From the IMG/VR virus record IMGVR_UViG_3300032265_000583, positions 1-49,658 of that record: 49,658 nucleotides of DNA; one strand, written 5' to 3'. The notes beneath the pieces are model-generated. The model saw nothing but the letters and a program-made list of their open reading frames with translations. It did not search any database and had not been told where the DNA came from. The translations under genes and the position numbers were made by a program. Shown in pieces: positions 1-7,007 of the stretch (positions are counted from its first letter, which is position 1; each line of letters opens with the position of its first letter). Source of the DNA: a virus.

Positions 1-447
1 CCTAAGCCAGCACAAGATCCAGAATGGATGCTGTTTGAAAAATGTATGCGTGGCGATACCAGTGATAATGTCTTCTCAGCTTATCCCGGTGTGCGTACAA
101 AAGGTTCAAAGAATAAAGTTGGTTTACAAGAAGCATTTGCCGACCGTAAAAGCCGCGGATATTCTTGGAACAATCTCATGTTGCAACGTTGGGTTGACCA
201 TAATGGACAAGAACATCGTGTGCTAGAAGATTATCAGCGTAACGTACAGTTATGCGATTTAACAGCACAACCCGAAGATATTAAAATTAAAATTAAAGAA
301 ACAATTCAAGCAAATGCTATGCCTAAATCAGTAGATCAGGTAGGTATACGTATGCTTAAATTTTGCAATACATGGGACATGAAGAAAATTGCAGACAACA
401 TACAAACGTATGCTGAGCCGTTCCAAGCCAAATATAAGGAAATATAA
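1..447 (+). CDS. rnh: RNase H-like 5'-3' exonuclease, C-terminal part (T4 Rnh family)
   Basis: Partial gene: the frame is open from base 1, so the start and the N-terminal metal-binding residues lie outside the window. The visible part carries the motif GDTSDNVFSAYPGV, which fits the helix-3-turn-helix/metal-binding region of FEN-1/T4 RNase H nucleases (GDxxDN, then a P-G loop). A helical C-terminal region follows. In T4 this enzyme removes RNA primers and trims lagging-strand 5' ends. The stop codon lies directly against the ATG of the next gene, so the two are probably co-transcribed. The family call rests on the GDxSDN motif and resemblance to the T4 Rnh C-terminus; other FEN-family phage exonucleases remain possible. 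Confidence 0.75.
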   Translation, partial: PKPAQDPEWMLFEKCMRGDTSDNVFSAYPGVRTKGSKNKVGLQEAFADRKSRGYSWNNLMLQRWVDHNGQEHRVLEDYQRNVQLCDLTAQPEDIKIKIKETIQANAMPKSVDQVGIRMLKFCNTWDMKKIADNIQTYAEPFQAKYKEI

Positions 448-954
448 ATGAGTCGCGTATATTTGATTAAACCCTTACATAAAAAAAGCATTTGTTGGCA
501 CATAGAGTTATTCCGAGATAATGCAGACGGTTCTATTAGTTGGGTTAACATTGACGATCATCATCGATGGGGTCAAGGATTTGTCGAAGAAGATATGGAT
601 TGTAATTTGCCATACGAAGGTGATCTGCAAACAACTGCTCGTACAGATGTAGGCTGGGGAGCAGAGCTTGAAGATCAACACTCTTGCTGGTTTGACTACA
701 GTGACGATTTTACCGACGAACAAAAAAAAGAATTTGAAACAGCATATCACGAAGGCGGTGCAGGTTGGTTATTTGACGGTGAGCACAATTGGCAAATTGA
801 AGACGATTACTTAATAATTGACGCTCCGTATCAAGTTAGCCTATGTGACGAAGACGGAACAGTTATTGAAGAAAATGTTAAACTAAAGCCTAGACCTGAT
901 CCTAGTACAAGTTGGCCTTTTAGTTCGGCATTTCCAAAATTAGAGGAAGAATAA
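448..954 (+). CDS. Conserved phage hypothetical protein, acidic (168 aa)
   Basis: Function not recognised. It is strongly acidic, with many Asp/Glu runs, and rich in Trp and Tyr in the first 130 residues, ending in a Pro-rich, Glu-rich tail. No signal peptide or membrane segment is visible. It starts directly after the rnh stop with a purine-rich site (AAGGAA) upstream, and its TAA overlaps the next ATG (TAATG). Acidic Trp-rich small proteins can be DNA mimics, but nothing here proves that. Its place after rnh corresponds to the T4 segment that carries dsbA, 33 and 59, yet no resemblance to those proteins is apparent. Confidence 0.75.
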   Translation: MSRVYLIKPLHKKSICWHIELFRDNADGSISWVNIDDHHRWGQGFVEEDMDCNLPYEGDLQTTARTDVGWGAELEDQHSCWFDYSDDFTDEQKKEFETAYHEGGAGWLFDGEHNWQIEDDYLIIDAPYQVSLCDEDGTVIEENVKLKPRPDPSTSWPFSSAFPKLEEE

Positions 955-1433
955 TGACAGAAATATACGCAAAGCCAATTGTAGATGGCAAGTTTTGGAT
1001 TGTAGAAAAAGACGGATCTAAAATTGCAACCCTACATAAAAAAGAAAATAATAAGTTTATACTTTCAAGTACAAACGGTGAAGTTATGTTTAATAAAAAA
1101 GACGAACTTACTAAACAGTTTGGTAAAGATTTTTTCTTAACTAACAAAAAAGTTAAAGTTACTGGCACCGACCCAACTGATTGTCATGGGTTTCCTACAA
1201 GTGTAAAACCATACAACAGTATGTATGACGTTAGAAATAAATTACCATTGTTTACTAAGAGTAATGCAAGTAAAAGTTTATATTGTGCAGGGTATTATAC
1301 TATACAATTTAACAAAGGTTGGGTTAAGAGCTTTTGTCCTAAATTGATTACATTAGAACGTAATCCATATAAAGGTCCGTTTAAAACAGAGTTTGAAATG
1401 AAACAGGTATTGTCTAATGCAAAATCCGATTAA
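954..1433 (+). CDS. Conserved phage hypothetical protein (159 aa)
   Basis: Function not recognised. It is Lys-rich and probably a small soluble beta-rich protein. The first 60 residues look like a short beta domain, and residues about 105-145 contain a compact segment with aromatic and Cys residues (YCAGYYTIQF, then KSFCPKL). It overlaps the upstream gene by one base (TAATG) and the downstream gene by 17 bases, so it belongs to the same translationally coupled run after rnh. Two basic, Cys-containing blocks could suggest nucleic-acid contact, but that is inference only. Confidence 0.75.
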   Translation: MTEIYAKPIVDGKFWIVEKDGSKIATLHKKENNKFILSSTNGEVMFNKKDELTKQFGKDFFLTNKKVKVTGTDPTDCHGFPTSVKPYNSMYDVRNKLPLFTKSNASKSLYCAGYYTIQFNKGWVKSFCPKLITLERNPYKGPFKTEFEMKQVLSNAKSD

Positions 1434-1662
1434 CCTTAGTCCAATTACGCAGTTTGCTCAGCTAGTAAGATCTGCAGAATTATCTCAGAGCAAAGAGGTT
1501 AAGATTCCAATCCAACAAGCGAGACTAATGAATCTTGCTCTTATTGAACTAATGGATCAACTGCACCAAGATTACGAAACAATGTATAATGCATTAAAAC
1601 GTGGTGTAAACGAAGAGCCTATTTCCGTTTCTATGGACGGTGGCGGCTTTTCCAACAAATAA
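1417..1662 (+). CDS. Small conserved hypothetical protein (81 aa), in the T4 dsbA/33 slot
   Basis: Function not recognised. A mostly helical 81-residue protein: helices about 5-30 and 35-65, then a Gly-rich C-terminal tail (SMDGGGFSNK). It starts inside the last codons of the previous gene, with AGG about ten bases before the ATG. In T4 the genes after rnh include dsbA and 33, the late-transcription coactivator. This and the following gene are small enough to be a diverged gp33, but no sequence match can be seen by eye. Confidence 0.7.
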   Translation: MQNPINLSPITQFAQLVRSAELSQSKEVKIPIQQARLMNLALIELMDQLHQDYETMYNALKRGVNEEPISVSMDGGGFSNK

Positions 1663-1664
1663 TA

Positions 1665-1672
1665 GATAAATA
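1665..1672 (+). promoter_or_regulatory. Possible late promoter motif GATAAATA
   Basis: GATAAATA matches the T4-type late promoter element TATAAATA at seven of eight positions. It lies 25 nt before the ATG at 1698, close to the 18-24 nt spacing seen at the minus-strand structural genes in this window. It also argues against the ATG at 1674, which would begin one base after the motif. Confidence 0.4.
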
Positions 1673-1697
1673 TATGCGTACATTTGGATACGCATAT

Positions 1698-1982
1698 ATG
1701 TCAAGACCTAAACCACAAGTATTGTTAGAATTCACTAACAAAAAAACTTATAAATCTGAGCAGATCTTGGAAGCGGAAGCCATTTGGGCAGTTTTCTACA
1801 AAAACGAGCCGTTTAATTTAAAAAGCTTCAATAGCCTTACCAGTTATCCTGGGCCAAAATACAAAAAAGTTAGCTTTTCAAATCCAGGGCATGCCATCAA
1901 TCTTGCTAAGAAACTTAATTTGACCTTTGGAACTACAGATTTCCAAGTAGTTAAATTAACGCAAGGCACAATAATAAAATGA
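1698..1982 (+). CDS. Conserved phage hypothetical protein (94 aa)
   Basis: Function not recognised. The start at 1698 is preferred over an in-frame ATG at 1674, because the latter lies right next to a GATAAATA motif and has no ribosome binding site. The protein is basic, with a core pattern of KTYKSEQ, IWAVFYKNEPFNL, YPGPKYKKVSFSNPGHA and a C-terminal beta segment. It resembles a conserved family seen in marine T4-like phages near rnh. Its stop overlaps the next ATG (ATGA). A diverged late-transcription coactivator is possible from position alone. Confidence 0.7.
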   Translation: MSRPKPQVLLEFTNKKTYKSEQILEAEAIWAVFYKNEPFNLKSFNSLTSYPGPKYKKVSFSNPGHAINLAKKLNLTFGTTDFQVVKLTQGTIIK

Positions 1983-2380
1983 TTACAAGAGATGCGTTAA
2001 CTAAAATATTTTTACAACAATGGGGCAAAAGTACAGACGAAACCAATGTAAAATTATTTGGAAGAAAATGGTGGCAAAGCACTCGTGCTGGTAAACAGAC
2101 TAATTTTCGATTAAGTGAAGACGGTTACGAATTTTTGGTTAAAGAATTAGATTTAAAAGAGTATGAGATTCCGTTTACTGAACCCATTGAACTAAGTCCT
2201 CAAACTATCATATTTTTGGAAAGGTATGTGGATTGCCCATATTATCTTACCAACATGAGTATTACTGTATTCTCCGAGCGCAAGGGTTTTGAGCTGATGT
2301 TGTTTTCGGACGACATTCGTAAATTTGGTCTGCTCAAAGCTATGAACGAGCGTGATAAAGATTTGGCAAAACTGGACTAA
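1979..2380 (+). CDS. Conserved phage hypothetical protein (133 aa)
   Basis: Function not recognised. The central block EPIELSPQTIIFLERYVDCPYYLT and the following FSERKGFELMLFSDDIRKFGLLKAM look like a compact mixed alpha/beta fold that recurs as an unnamed family in T4-like marine phages. It overlaps the upstream gene by an ATGA junction and ends the first operon. A sigma70 promoter begins 18 bases after its stop, so the next gene is transcribed separately. Confidence 0.75.
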   Translation: MITRDALTKIFLQQWGKSTDETNVKLFGRKWWQSTRAGKQTNFRLSEDGYEFLVKELDLKEYEIPFTEPIELSPQTIIFLERYVDCPYYLTNMSITVFSERKGFELMLFSDDIRKFGLLKAMNERDKDLAKLD

Positions 2381-2397
2381 AATAGTTTAAAAAGGCG

Positions 2398-2426
2398 TTG
2401 ACACATTACTGTTTCTGCCGTATAAT
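2398..2426 (+). promoter_or_regulatory. Consensus sigma70 promoter of the MoxR-like gene
   Basis: TTGACA at 2398-2403, a 17-base spacer, and TATAAT at 2421-2426: both hexamers match the bacterial sigma70 consensus exactly with ideal spacing. A leader of about 50 bases follows, ending in an AGGAACG site before the ATG at 2482. It implies expression by unmodified host polymerase early in infection. Confidence 0.9.
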
Positions 2427-2481
2427 ACATACATAGACAGCGTTATTCAACAACAAGTTTTTTACTACGATAGGAACGAAA

Positions 2482-3582
2482 ATGGCAGATATTGCTTCTC
2501 GAACAGTGGGCCCAAAAGGTGCTAAAAAATCCCTCCGCAAAGCGTTTAAAAATAAACGTCCAATTTTCCTATGGGGTCCTCCCGGAATTGGTAAGTCAGA
2601 CATTATCAAACAACTTGGTACTGAACTTGACGCTCACGTAATTGACGTTCGTTTAAGTCTTTGGGAACCTACCGATATTAAAGGTATTCCTTACTTCGAT
2701 TCAAATTCTAATACAATGGTATGGGCACCTCCTGGTGAATTGCCCAGCAAAGAATTTGCTAAAAATCATAAACAAATTATCCTGTTTATGGATGAAATGA
2801 ACTCTGCGGCTCCTAGCGTACAAGCGGCGGCTTATCAGTTAGTGCTTAATCGCAAGGTAGGTACTTACGAACTGCCCGATAACGTTGTAATGGTTGCGGC
2901 TGGTAATCGTGAAACTGACAAGGGTGTAACTTATCGTATGCCTGCTCCGTTGGCAAATCGTTTTGTTCACTTGGAAATGCAAGTAGACTGGGAAGACTAT
3001 TTTGAGTGGGCTACTGAAAACAAGATTCACAAAGATGTGGTTGGTTTCTTGAGCTTCTCTAAAAAGGACTTGTACGATTTTGACCCCAAGTCTAGCTCAC
3101 GTGCGTTTGCTACTCCACGTAGCTGGTCGTTTGTATCTGAATTGTTGCATGACGACGACTGCGAAAACGACACGCTGACCGATTTGGTTAGTGGTTCGGT
3201 TGGCGAAGGTCTTGCTATTAAGTTTATGGCTCACCGTAAGCATGCCAGCAAAATGCCCAACCCTAGCGACATTTTGAGCGGTAAAGTTAAAAAGATGGAC
3301 TCAAAAGAAATTTCAGCAATGTACTCTTTGACTGTGTCTTTGTGCTATGAATTGAAAGACGCTTGCGACAAGAATGCTAAAAACTGGAATGACCAGACTA
3401 ACAACTTTTTTGAATTTATGATGAATAACTTTGAAACAGAATTAGTTATTATGGGTACTAAGCTGGCATTGAGCACTTACAAACTGCCGTTGGATCCAGA
3501 CGAGATCAAATGCTTTGATGCGTTCCACGCTAAATTTGGCAAGTACATTTCTGCGGCAACCGAAAAAGACAGCCGCAAATAA
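2482..3582 (+). CDS. MoxR-type AAA+ ATPase
   Basis: The Walker A motif GPPGIGKS is at residues 32-39, Walker B ILFMDE near 100-105, a sensor-1 Asn in AAGNRETD near 142, and an Arg-finger-like ANR near 160. This order and spacing fit the MoxR branch of AAA+ ATPases, and the total length (366 aa) is usual. MoxR ATPases typically work with a VWA-domain partner to remodel or load metal cofactors into target complexes. The next gene encodes such a partner, so the pair probably acts together. The phage target is unknown. The gene is monocistronic by layout: consensus sigma70 promoter upstream and another promoter right after its stop. The C-terminal 200 residues are helical, as expected for a lid and oligomerisation domain. 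Confidence 0.85.
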   Translation: MADIASRTVGPKGAKKSLRKAFKNKRPIFLWGPPGIGKSDIIKQLGTELDAHVIDVRLSLWEPTDIKGIPYFDSNSNTMVWAPPGELPSKEFAKNHKQIILFMDEMNSAAPSVQAAAYQLVLNRKVGTYELPDNVVMVAAGNRETDKGVTYRMPAPLANRFVHLEMQVDWEDYFEWATENKIHKDVVGFLSFSKKDLYDFDPKSSSRAFATPRSWSFVSELLHDDDCENDTLTDLVSGSVGEGLAIKFMAHRKHASKMPNPSDILSGKVKKMDSKEISAMYSLTVSLCYELKDACDKNAKNWNDQTNNFFEFMMNNFETELVIMGTKLALSTYKLPLDPDEIKCFDAFHAKFGKYISAATEKDSRK

Positions 3583-3598
3583 TTCGGTTTAGAACCAT

Positions 3599-3627
3599 TT
3601 GACACCTCCTTCGGGAGGTGTTATACT
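3599..3627 (+). promoter_or_regulatory. Sigma70 promoter of the VWA gene with hairpin-forming spacer
   Basis: TTGACA at 3599-3604, a 17-base spacer, and TATACT at 3622-3627. The spacer is almost entirely an inverted repeat (see the separate entry). A strong AAGGAG site lies before the ATG at 3657. Confidence 0.85.
3602..3621 (+). repeat. Perfect inverted repeat with TTCG loop in the promoter spacer
   Basis: ACACCTCC, TTCG, GGAGGTGT: an 8-bp perfect stem closed by C-G around the very stable UUCG tetraloop. It begins inside the -35 element and ends one base before the -10. No T run follows on either strand, so it is not an ordinary intrinsic terminator. It could be an operator, or an RNA hairpin at the 3' end of the upstream transcript. 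Confidence 0.8.
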
Positions 3628-3656
3628 ATATATATAGTAACAGTTAAGGAGCAAGT

Positions 3657-4841
3657 ATGTCACATCAAGATCCCATTATTGACAAAATTATTGTAGCCCG
3701 TGTGGGTCTACTACTTCGCCATCCGTTCTTTGGTAACATGGCTACACGTCTTAAAATTGAAGAAGGTAGTGAATGGATGGGCACAGCCGCTACAGACGGT
3801 CGCACTATCTATTTTAATCGTAAGTTTTTTGAACCACTCACAGTTAAACAAGTTGAGTTTGTTATTGCGCACGAAATTTTGCACAACGTATTTGATCACA
3901 TGGGACGTCGCGAAGGTCGCAATGCTAAGATTTTTAACATTGCCGCTGACTATTGTGTAAACGGACAATTGGTACGTGACCGTATTGGTGAGCACAATAT
4001 TGAAGGTATTAAAATCTTCCATGATCCAAAATACTACGGCATGGGTGCTGAAGAAGTTTACGATAAAATCTTTGACGAAATGGACGAGCAAGAATTGAGT
4101 GCTCTTGGTCAATTGCTTGACGACCACATTGACTGGGGTGAGAACGGCAAAGACGGCAAGCCTACCTACACTAAAGAAGAATTAAAACAAATTCGTGACG
4201 AGATTCGCGAAGCAACAATTCAAGCCGCACAAGCCGCGGGTGCAGGCAATACTCCTGCAAATGTACAACGCATGATTAAAGAACTCACAGAGCCTAAAAT
4301 GAACTGGCGTGAAATTTTGCGCCAACAAATTCAAAGCACTATTAAGAATGATTATTCTTTTATGCGTCCTAACCGTAAAGGCTGGCACATGAGTGCAATA
4401 CTGCCGGGCACACAATTTCAAGAAACAATCGATATCTGCGTAGCAATTGATATGTCAGGCTCTATCGGTGATGAACAAGCAAAAGACTTTTTGACAGAGA
4501 TCAAAGGTATTATGCAAGAGTACAAAGACTTTAAAATTAAAGTGTGGTGCTTCGATACTAAAGTGTACAATGAACAAGACTATGACGGTTATACTATGGA
4601 CGAGTTCGACGAGTACGAAGTAATGGGCGGTGGCGGCACTGAGTTTGATGCTAACTGGGAATACATGAAAGAAAATGATATTCAACCTAAAAAGTTTATC
4701 ATGTTTACAGACGGTTATCCTTGGGGTAGTTGGGGTGATGAAAACTACTGTGAAACAGTATTCATTATCCACGGCAATACTACAATTGTTCCTCCATTTG
4801 GAGAATATGCATATTACGAACAAGTGACAGAAGAGGCATGA
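3657..4841 (+). CDS. Metallopeptidase-like/VWA protein (DUF2201 type), partner of the MoxR ATPase
   Basis: Two domains. The N-terminal part carries the zinc-protease-like motif HEILH (residues 72-76) followed by NVFDHMGRR, as in the putative metallopeptidase domain of DUF2201-type proteins. A helical linker spans about 165-235. The C-terminal part is a von Willebrand A-like domain with the MIDAS motif DMSGS (265-269), a GGGGT turn and a later FTDG. Proteins of this build are commonly encoded beside MoxR ATPases, as here, and act as substrate adaptors. Proteolytic activity is not certain, because only the HExxH signature is seen. It has its own sigma70 promoter and a good ribosome binding site. 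Its stop overlaps the start of the next gene (ATGA). Confidence 0.85.
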   Translation: MSHQDPIIDKIIVARVGLLLRHPFFGNMATRLKIEEGSEWMGTAATDGRTIYFNRKFFEPLTVKQVEFVIAHEILHNVFDHMGRREGRNAKIFNIAADYCVNGQLVRDRIGEHNIEGIKIFHDPKYYGMGAEEVYDKIFDEMDEQELSALGQLLDDHIDWGENGKDGKPTYTKEELKQIRDEIREATIQAAQAAGAGNTPANVQRMIKELTEPKMNWREILRQQIQSTIKNDYSFMRPNRKGWHMSAILPGTQFQETIDICVAIDMSGSIGDEQAKDFLTEIKGIMQEYKDFKIKVWCFDTKVYNEQDYDGYTMDEFDEYEVMGGGGTEFDANWEYMKENDIQPKKFIMFTDGYPWGSWGDENYCETVFIIHGNTTIVPPFGEYAYYEQVTEEA

Positions 4842-5125
4842 GTCTTAAAAACGGCAAACCTAACCCTTTAAATTATTTTGACTTAAGGAGGGTTGAGTTT
4901 GCCTGCCCTCATTTTAAGTATACAACCATTGAAAAATATAACCCCACTTTAATCAAGAATATAGACTCTTGGATTAAAAAGAATTTAAATAATAGGTATT
5001 ATGTTGGACAAGGTATTGCACTAGATAATACCAATACTATTGTGTATACTACACGCATTGGATTTGAGTCAGAAAAAGAACTAAGTTTTTTCACAATTGC
5101 CTGTCCACATTTACAATTCAGATAA
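4838..5125 (+). CDS. Hypothetical protein (95 aa)
   Basis: Function not recognised. It is translationally coupled to the VWA gene by an ATGA overlap, so probably on the same transcript. It contains two similar short blocks, FACPHFKY near residue 25 and IACPHLQF at the C-terminus, which may reflect an internal symmetry or a paired Cys/His metal site. No membrane segment is visible. Confidence 0.7.
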   Translation: MSLKNGKPNPLNYFDLRRVEFACPHFKYTTIEKYNPTLIKNIDSWIKKNLNNRYYVGQGIALDNTNTIVYTTRIGFESEKELSFFTIACPHLQFR

Positions 5126-5156
5126 TTAATTACGTACTTACCAAGGAGATACAACA

Positions 5157-5417
5157 ATGACTGAAACAGTACAGACGCCACAAGAAAATGCGGCTCCAGA
5201 GAATTCAACAGAACTAACAATTAACGATCTTAATGCAATGAAGGTTATTATCGATATTGCTAGCTCACGCGGTGCTTTCAAACCAAATGAAATGGTAGCT
5301 GTAGGACAAACTTATACCAAGCTAACTGCTTTCTTAGAGAATGTTGCACAACAACAAGCCGCACAACAAGCCGCAAATCCAGCTCCAGCACCTGCCGCTC
5401 CAGCTCAAGGAGCTTAA
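5157..5417 (+). CDS. Conserved small phage protein with Ala/Pro/Gln tail (86 aa)
   Basis: Function not recognised. A helical core (LTINDLNAMKVIIDIASSRG, then NEMVAVGQTYTKL) is followed by a low-complexity tail of Gln, Ala and Pro. The core pattern is familiar from an unnamed family in T4-like marine phages. A strong AAGGAG site precedes the ATG. It stands one base before the next gene and is probably co-transcribed with it. Confidence 0.8.
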   Translation: MTETVQTPQENAAPENSTELTINDLNAMKVIIDIASSRGAFKPNEMVAVGQTYTKLTAFLENVAQQQAAQQAANPAPAPAAPAQGA

Positions 5418-5418
5418 T

Positions 5419-6015
5419 ATGGCCCAAGAACTCAAACACGTAGGTCGTGTTAAAGCTACAAATAAAAAATGTTTGGTAGCATATAGAACACTGCCTGGCG
5501 AAGCACATTATTGTTTAATTGTGCCTACAGAAAATCTTCCAGATATCTATCATGATGCTTTGATTAATCTAGTAGAAAGTAATGCTGGCCAAGAATCATA
5601 TGAGTTTGCAGAAGCCATGGATCGTACTCAATTTCCAGACGGCAGTAGAATGTTACCAGCACTTCACGCAACTGGTCGTTTGATCAAAGTAGCAACTGGT
5701 TCTATTGAAATGACTCCAACAACTGGTTATAGTTTATTGTTATCCGAACTAAATCAAGTTATTGCAGAACAGCGTGGTGTGTCAGTTGATGATCTTTCTT
5801 TAAAGGAATCTCTAGAAGATAAAGTTAAAGAAACTAAGAAAACTGAAACAGTTACCAAAGTTGAAGAAATAGTTCAAACTAGCGAACCAACTACATTTGA
5901 TAGCCCCGAAATCGAAGCAAAATACTATCGTAGTCAAGCTGATAAAATGGCCAAGCAGGCTGCTGAAATGCGCCGTAAAGCCGAGGAGTTGGTTCCGACC
6001 AAGAAGAAAGTATAG
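5419..6015 (+). CDS. Conserved phage hypothetical protein with basic coiled C-terminus (198 aa)
   Basis: The ATG at 5419 is chosen rather than the upstream in-frame start at 5341, because AAGGAG precedes it and the upstream part would overlap the previous gene. Residues 1-125 form a conserved domain (HVGRVKATNKK at the start, GRLIKVATGSIEMTP in the middle, LNQVIAEQRGVS at the end) known as an unnamed family in T4-like cyanophages. A charged linker and a Lys/Arg-rich helix end the protein. Role unknown. The basic tail could bind nucleic acid, which is inference only. Confidence 0.75.
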   Translation: MAQELKHVGRVKATNKKCLVAYRTLPGEAHYCLIVPTENLPDIYHDALINLVESNAGQESYEFAEAMDRTQFPDGSRMLPALHATGRLIKVATGSIEMTPTTGYSLLLSELNQVIAEQRGVSVDDLSLKESLEDKVKETKKTETVTKVEEIVQTSEPTTFDSPEIEAKYYRSQADKMAKQAAEMRRKAEELVPTKKKV

Positions 6016-6335
6016 TGACAAACCAGGGAAGAATTCTTCCCAAGGATGTCATAGCACACTGGCCAGAAGTATTTGGTGAAGTACAATTAAATGTGTTACC
6101 CTTGAGGTATCTTCATACTGTGCTGGTCAGTTTTAAGGATGGCAAAATTTGGGAAATACGTATAACAGCCAAAACTAAACGTGAAGGTTGGACCGCCTTT
6201 GAAAAGAATCTTTCTGAAATTTTTAAAACTTACGAAGAGAAAATTGACAATATAGATTTCAAACTAGACACAGAAAAAGTAAGAAAAGATATAGAAGCAA
6301 GTACTCAAAAATTCCTTAAAAAAAAGAAGTTATAA
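6015..6335 (+). CDS. Conserved hypothetical protein, GTG start (106 aa)
   Basis: Function not recognised. The start is a GTG that overlaps the previous stop by one base, a coupled junction. Residues 1-60 look like an alpha/beta domain (LPLRYLHTVLVSFKDGKIWEIRI), and residues 60-106 a Lys/Glu-rich helix ending in FLKKKKL. Its stop lies three bases before thyX, so the three genes form one unit. Confidence 0.7.
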   Translation: MTNQGRILPKDVIAHWPEVFGEVQLNVLPLRYLHTVLVSFKDGKIWEIRITAKTKREGWTAFEKNLSEIFKTYEEKIDNIDFKLDTEKVRKDIEASTQKFLKKKKL

Positions 6336-6338
6336 ATA

Positions 6339-7007
6339 ATGAATGTTCGACTACTTAGTTACAGCCAACCCACAGAAGAATTTGCAAGTATGGGCATTGC
6401 AGATGCGCAGGAACTCATTGCGTATTGCGCCCGTGTCAGCAATCCGAGCAATCAACTCAACACAGAGACATCAGACAAGCTCATCAGATACTTGGTCAAA
6501 CACCAACACTGGAGCCCACTCGAAATGGTCAGTGCCTGTATCGAAATTACAACAACAAGAGATATTGCCCGACAAATCTTGCGACACAGAAGTTTCAGTT
6601 TCCAAGAGTTCAGTCAGCGATATGCTGACCCTACTAAAGACCTGTCGTTTGTATGTAGAGAAGCACGCCTGCAAGACAATAAAAACAGACAAAACAGCAT
6701 CGCAGTGGATGATCAACTGTTACAAAATGAATGGTACAGAGCTCAACAAAGAGTTATCTATGCCGCCAAACGTGAATACGAATGGGCCATTGCTAACGGT
6801 ATAGCTAAAGAGCAGGCTCGCGCAGTATTACCGGAAGGTCTTACAGAAAGTCGCTTATATATGAATGGAACACTACGTAGTTGGATTCATTTTATTGAAT
6901 TGCGTAGTGCTAACGGCACACAGAAAGAGCACCAAGAAGTTGCTATTGCGTGTGCTCGGGCGATAGCTGAGATTTTTCCAATGACCACTGATCTTGTAGC
7001 CAAGTAA
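6339..7007 (+). CDS. thyX: Flavin-dependent thymidylate synthase ThyX
   Basis: This enzyme makes dTMP from dUMP using methylenetetrahydrofolate and FAD/NADPH. The ThyX signature RHRx7S is present: R82-H83-R84 followed by seven residues and S92, inside RHRSFSFQEFSQRY. The conserved Arg-rich C-terminal segment (ARAVLPEGLTES) is also present. Length (222 aa) is normal for the family and the protein looks intact. T4 itself uses the unrelated ThyA type; ThyX is usual in marine T4-like phages. It is the last gene of the plus-strand block, followed by a strong terminator, and its last 65 bases overlap the 3' end of the convergent glycosyltransferase gene. Confidence 0.95.
   Translation: MNVRLLSYSQPTEEFASMGIADAQELIAYCARVSNPSNQLNTETSDKLIRYLVKHQHWSPLEMVSACIEITTTRDIARQILRHRSFSFQEFSQRYADPTKDLSFVCREARLQDNKNRQNSIAVDDQLLQNEWYRAQQRVIYAAKREYEWAIANGIAKEQARAVLPEGLTESRLYMNGTLRSWIHFIELRSANGTQKEHQEVAIACARAIAEIFPMTTDLVAK

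Noticed and set aside
3602-3621. Intrinsic terminator for the MoxR gene
   Set aside because: The stem is strong, but no T run follows on either strand; the sequence after it is the -10 element.
3711-4823. Minus-strand open frames opposite the VWA gene (138, 79 and 122 codons)
   Set aside because: Shadows of a well-supported gene: hydrophobic, Cys-rich translations with no ribosome binding sites.
6331-6338. Exact TATAAATA directly before thyX as a late promoter
   Set aside because: The octamer includes the stop codon of the upstream gene and abuts the ATG, so transcription would begin inside thyX. Probably chance in AT-rich sequence.
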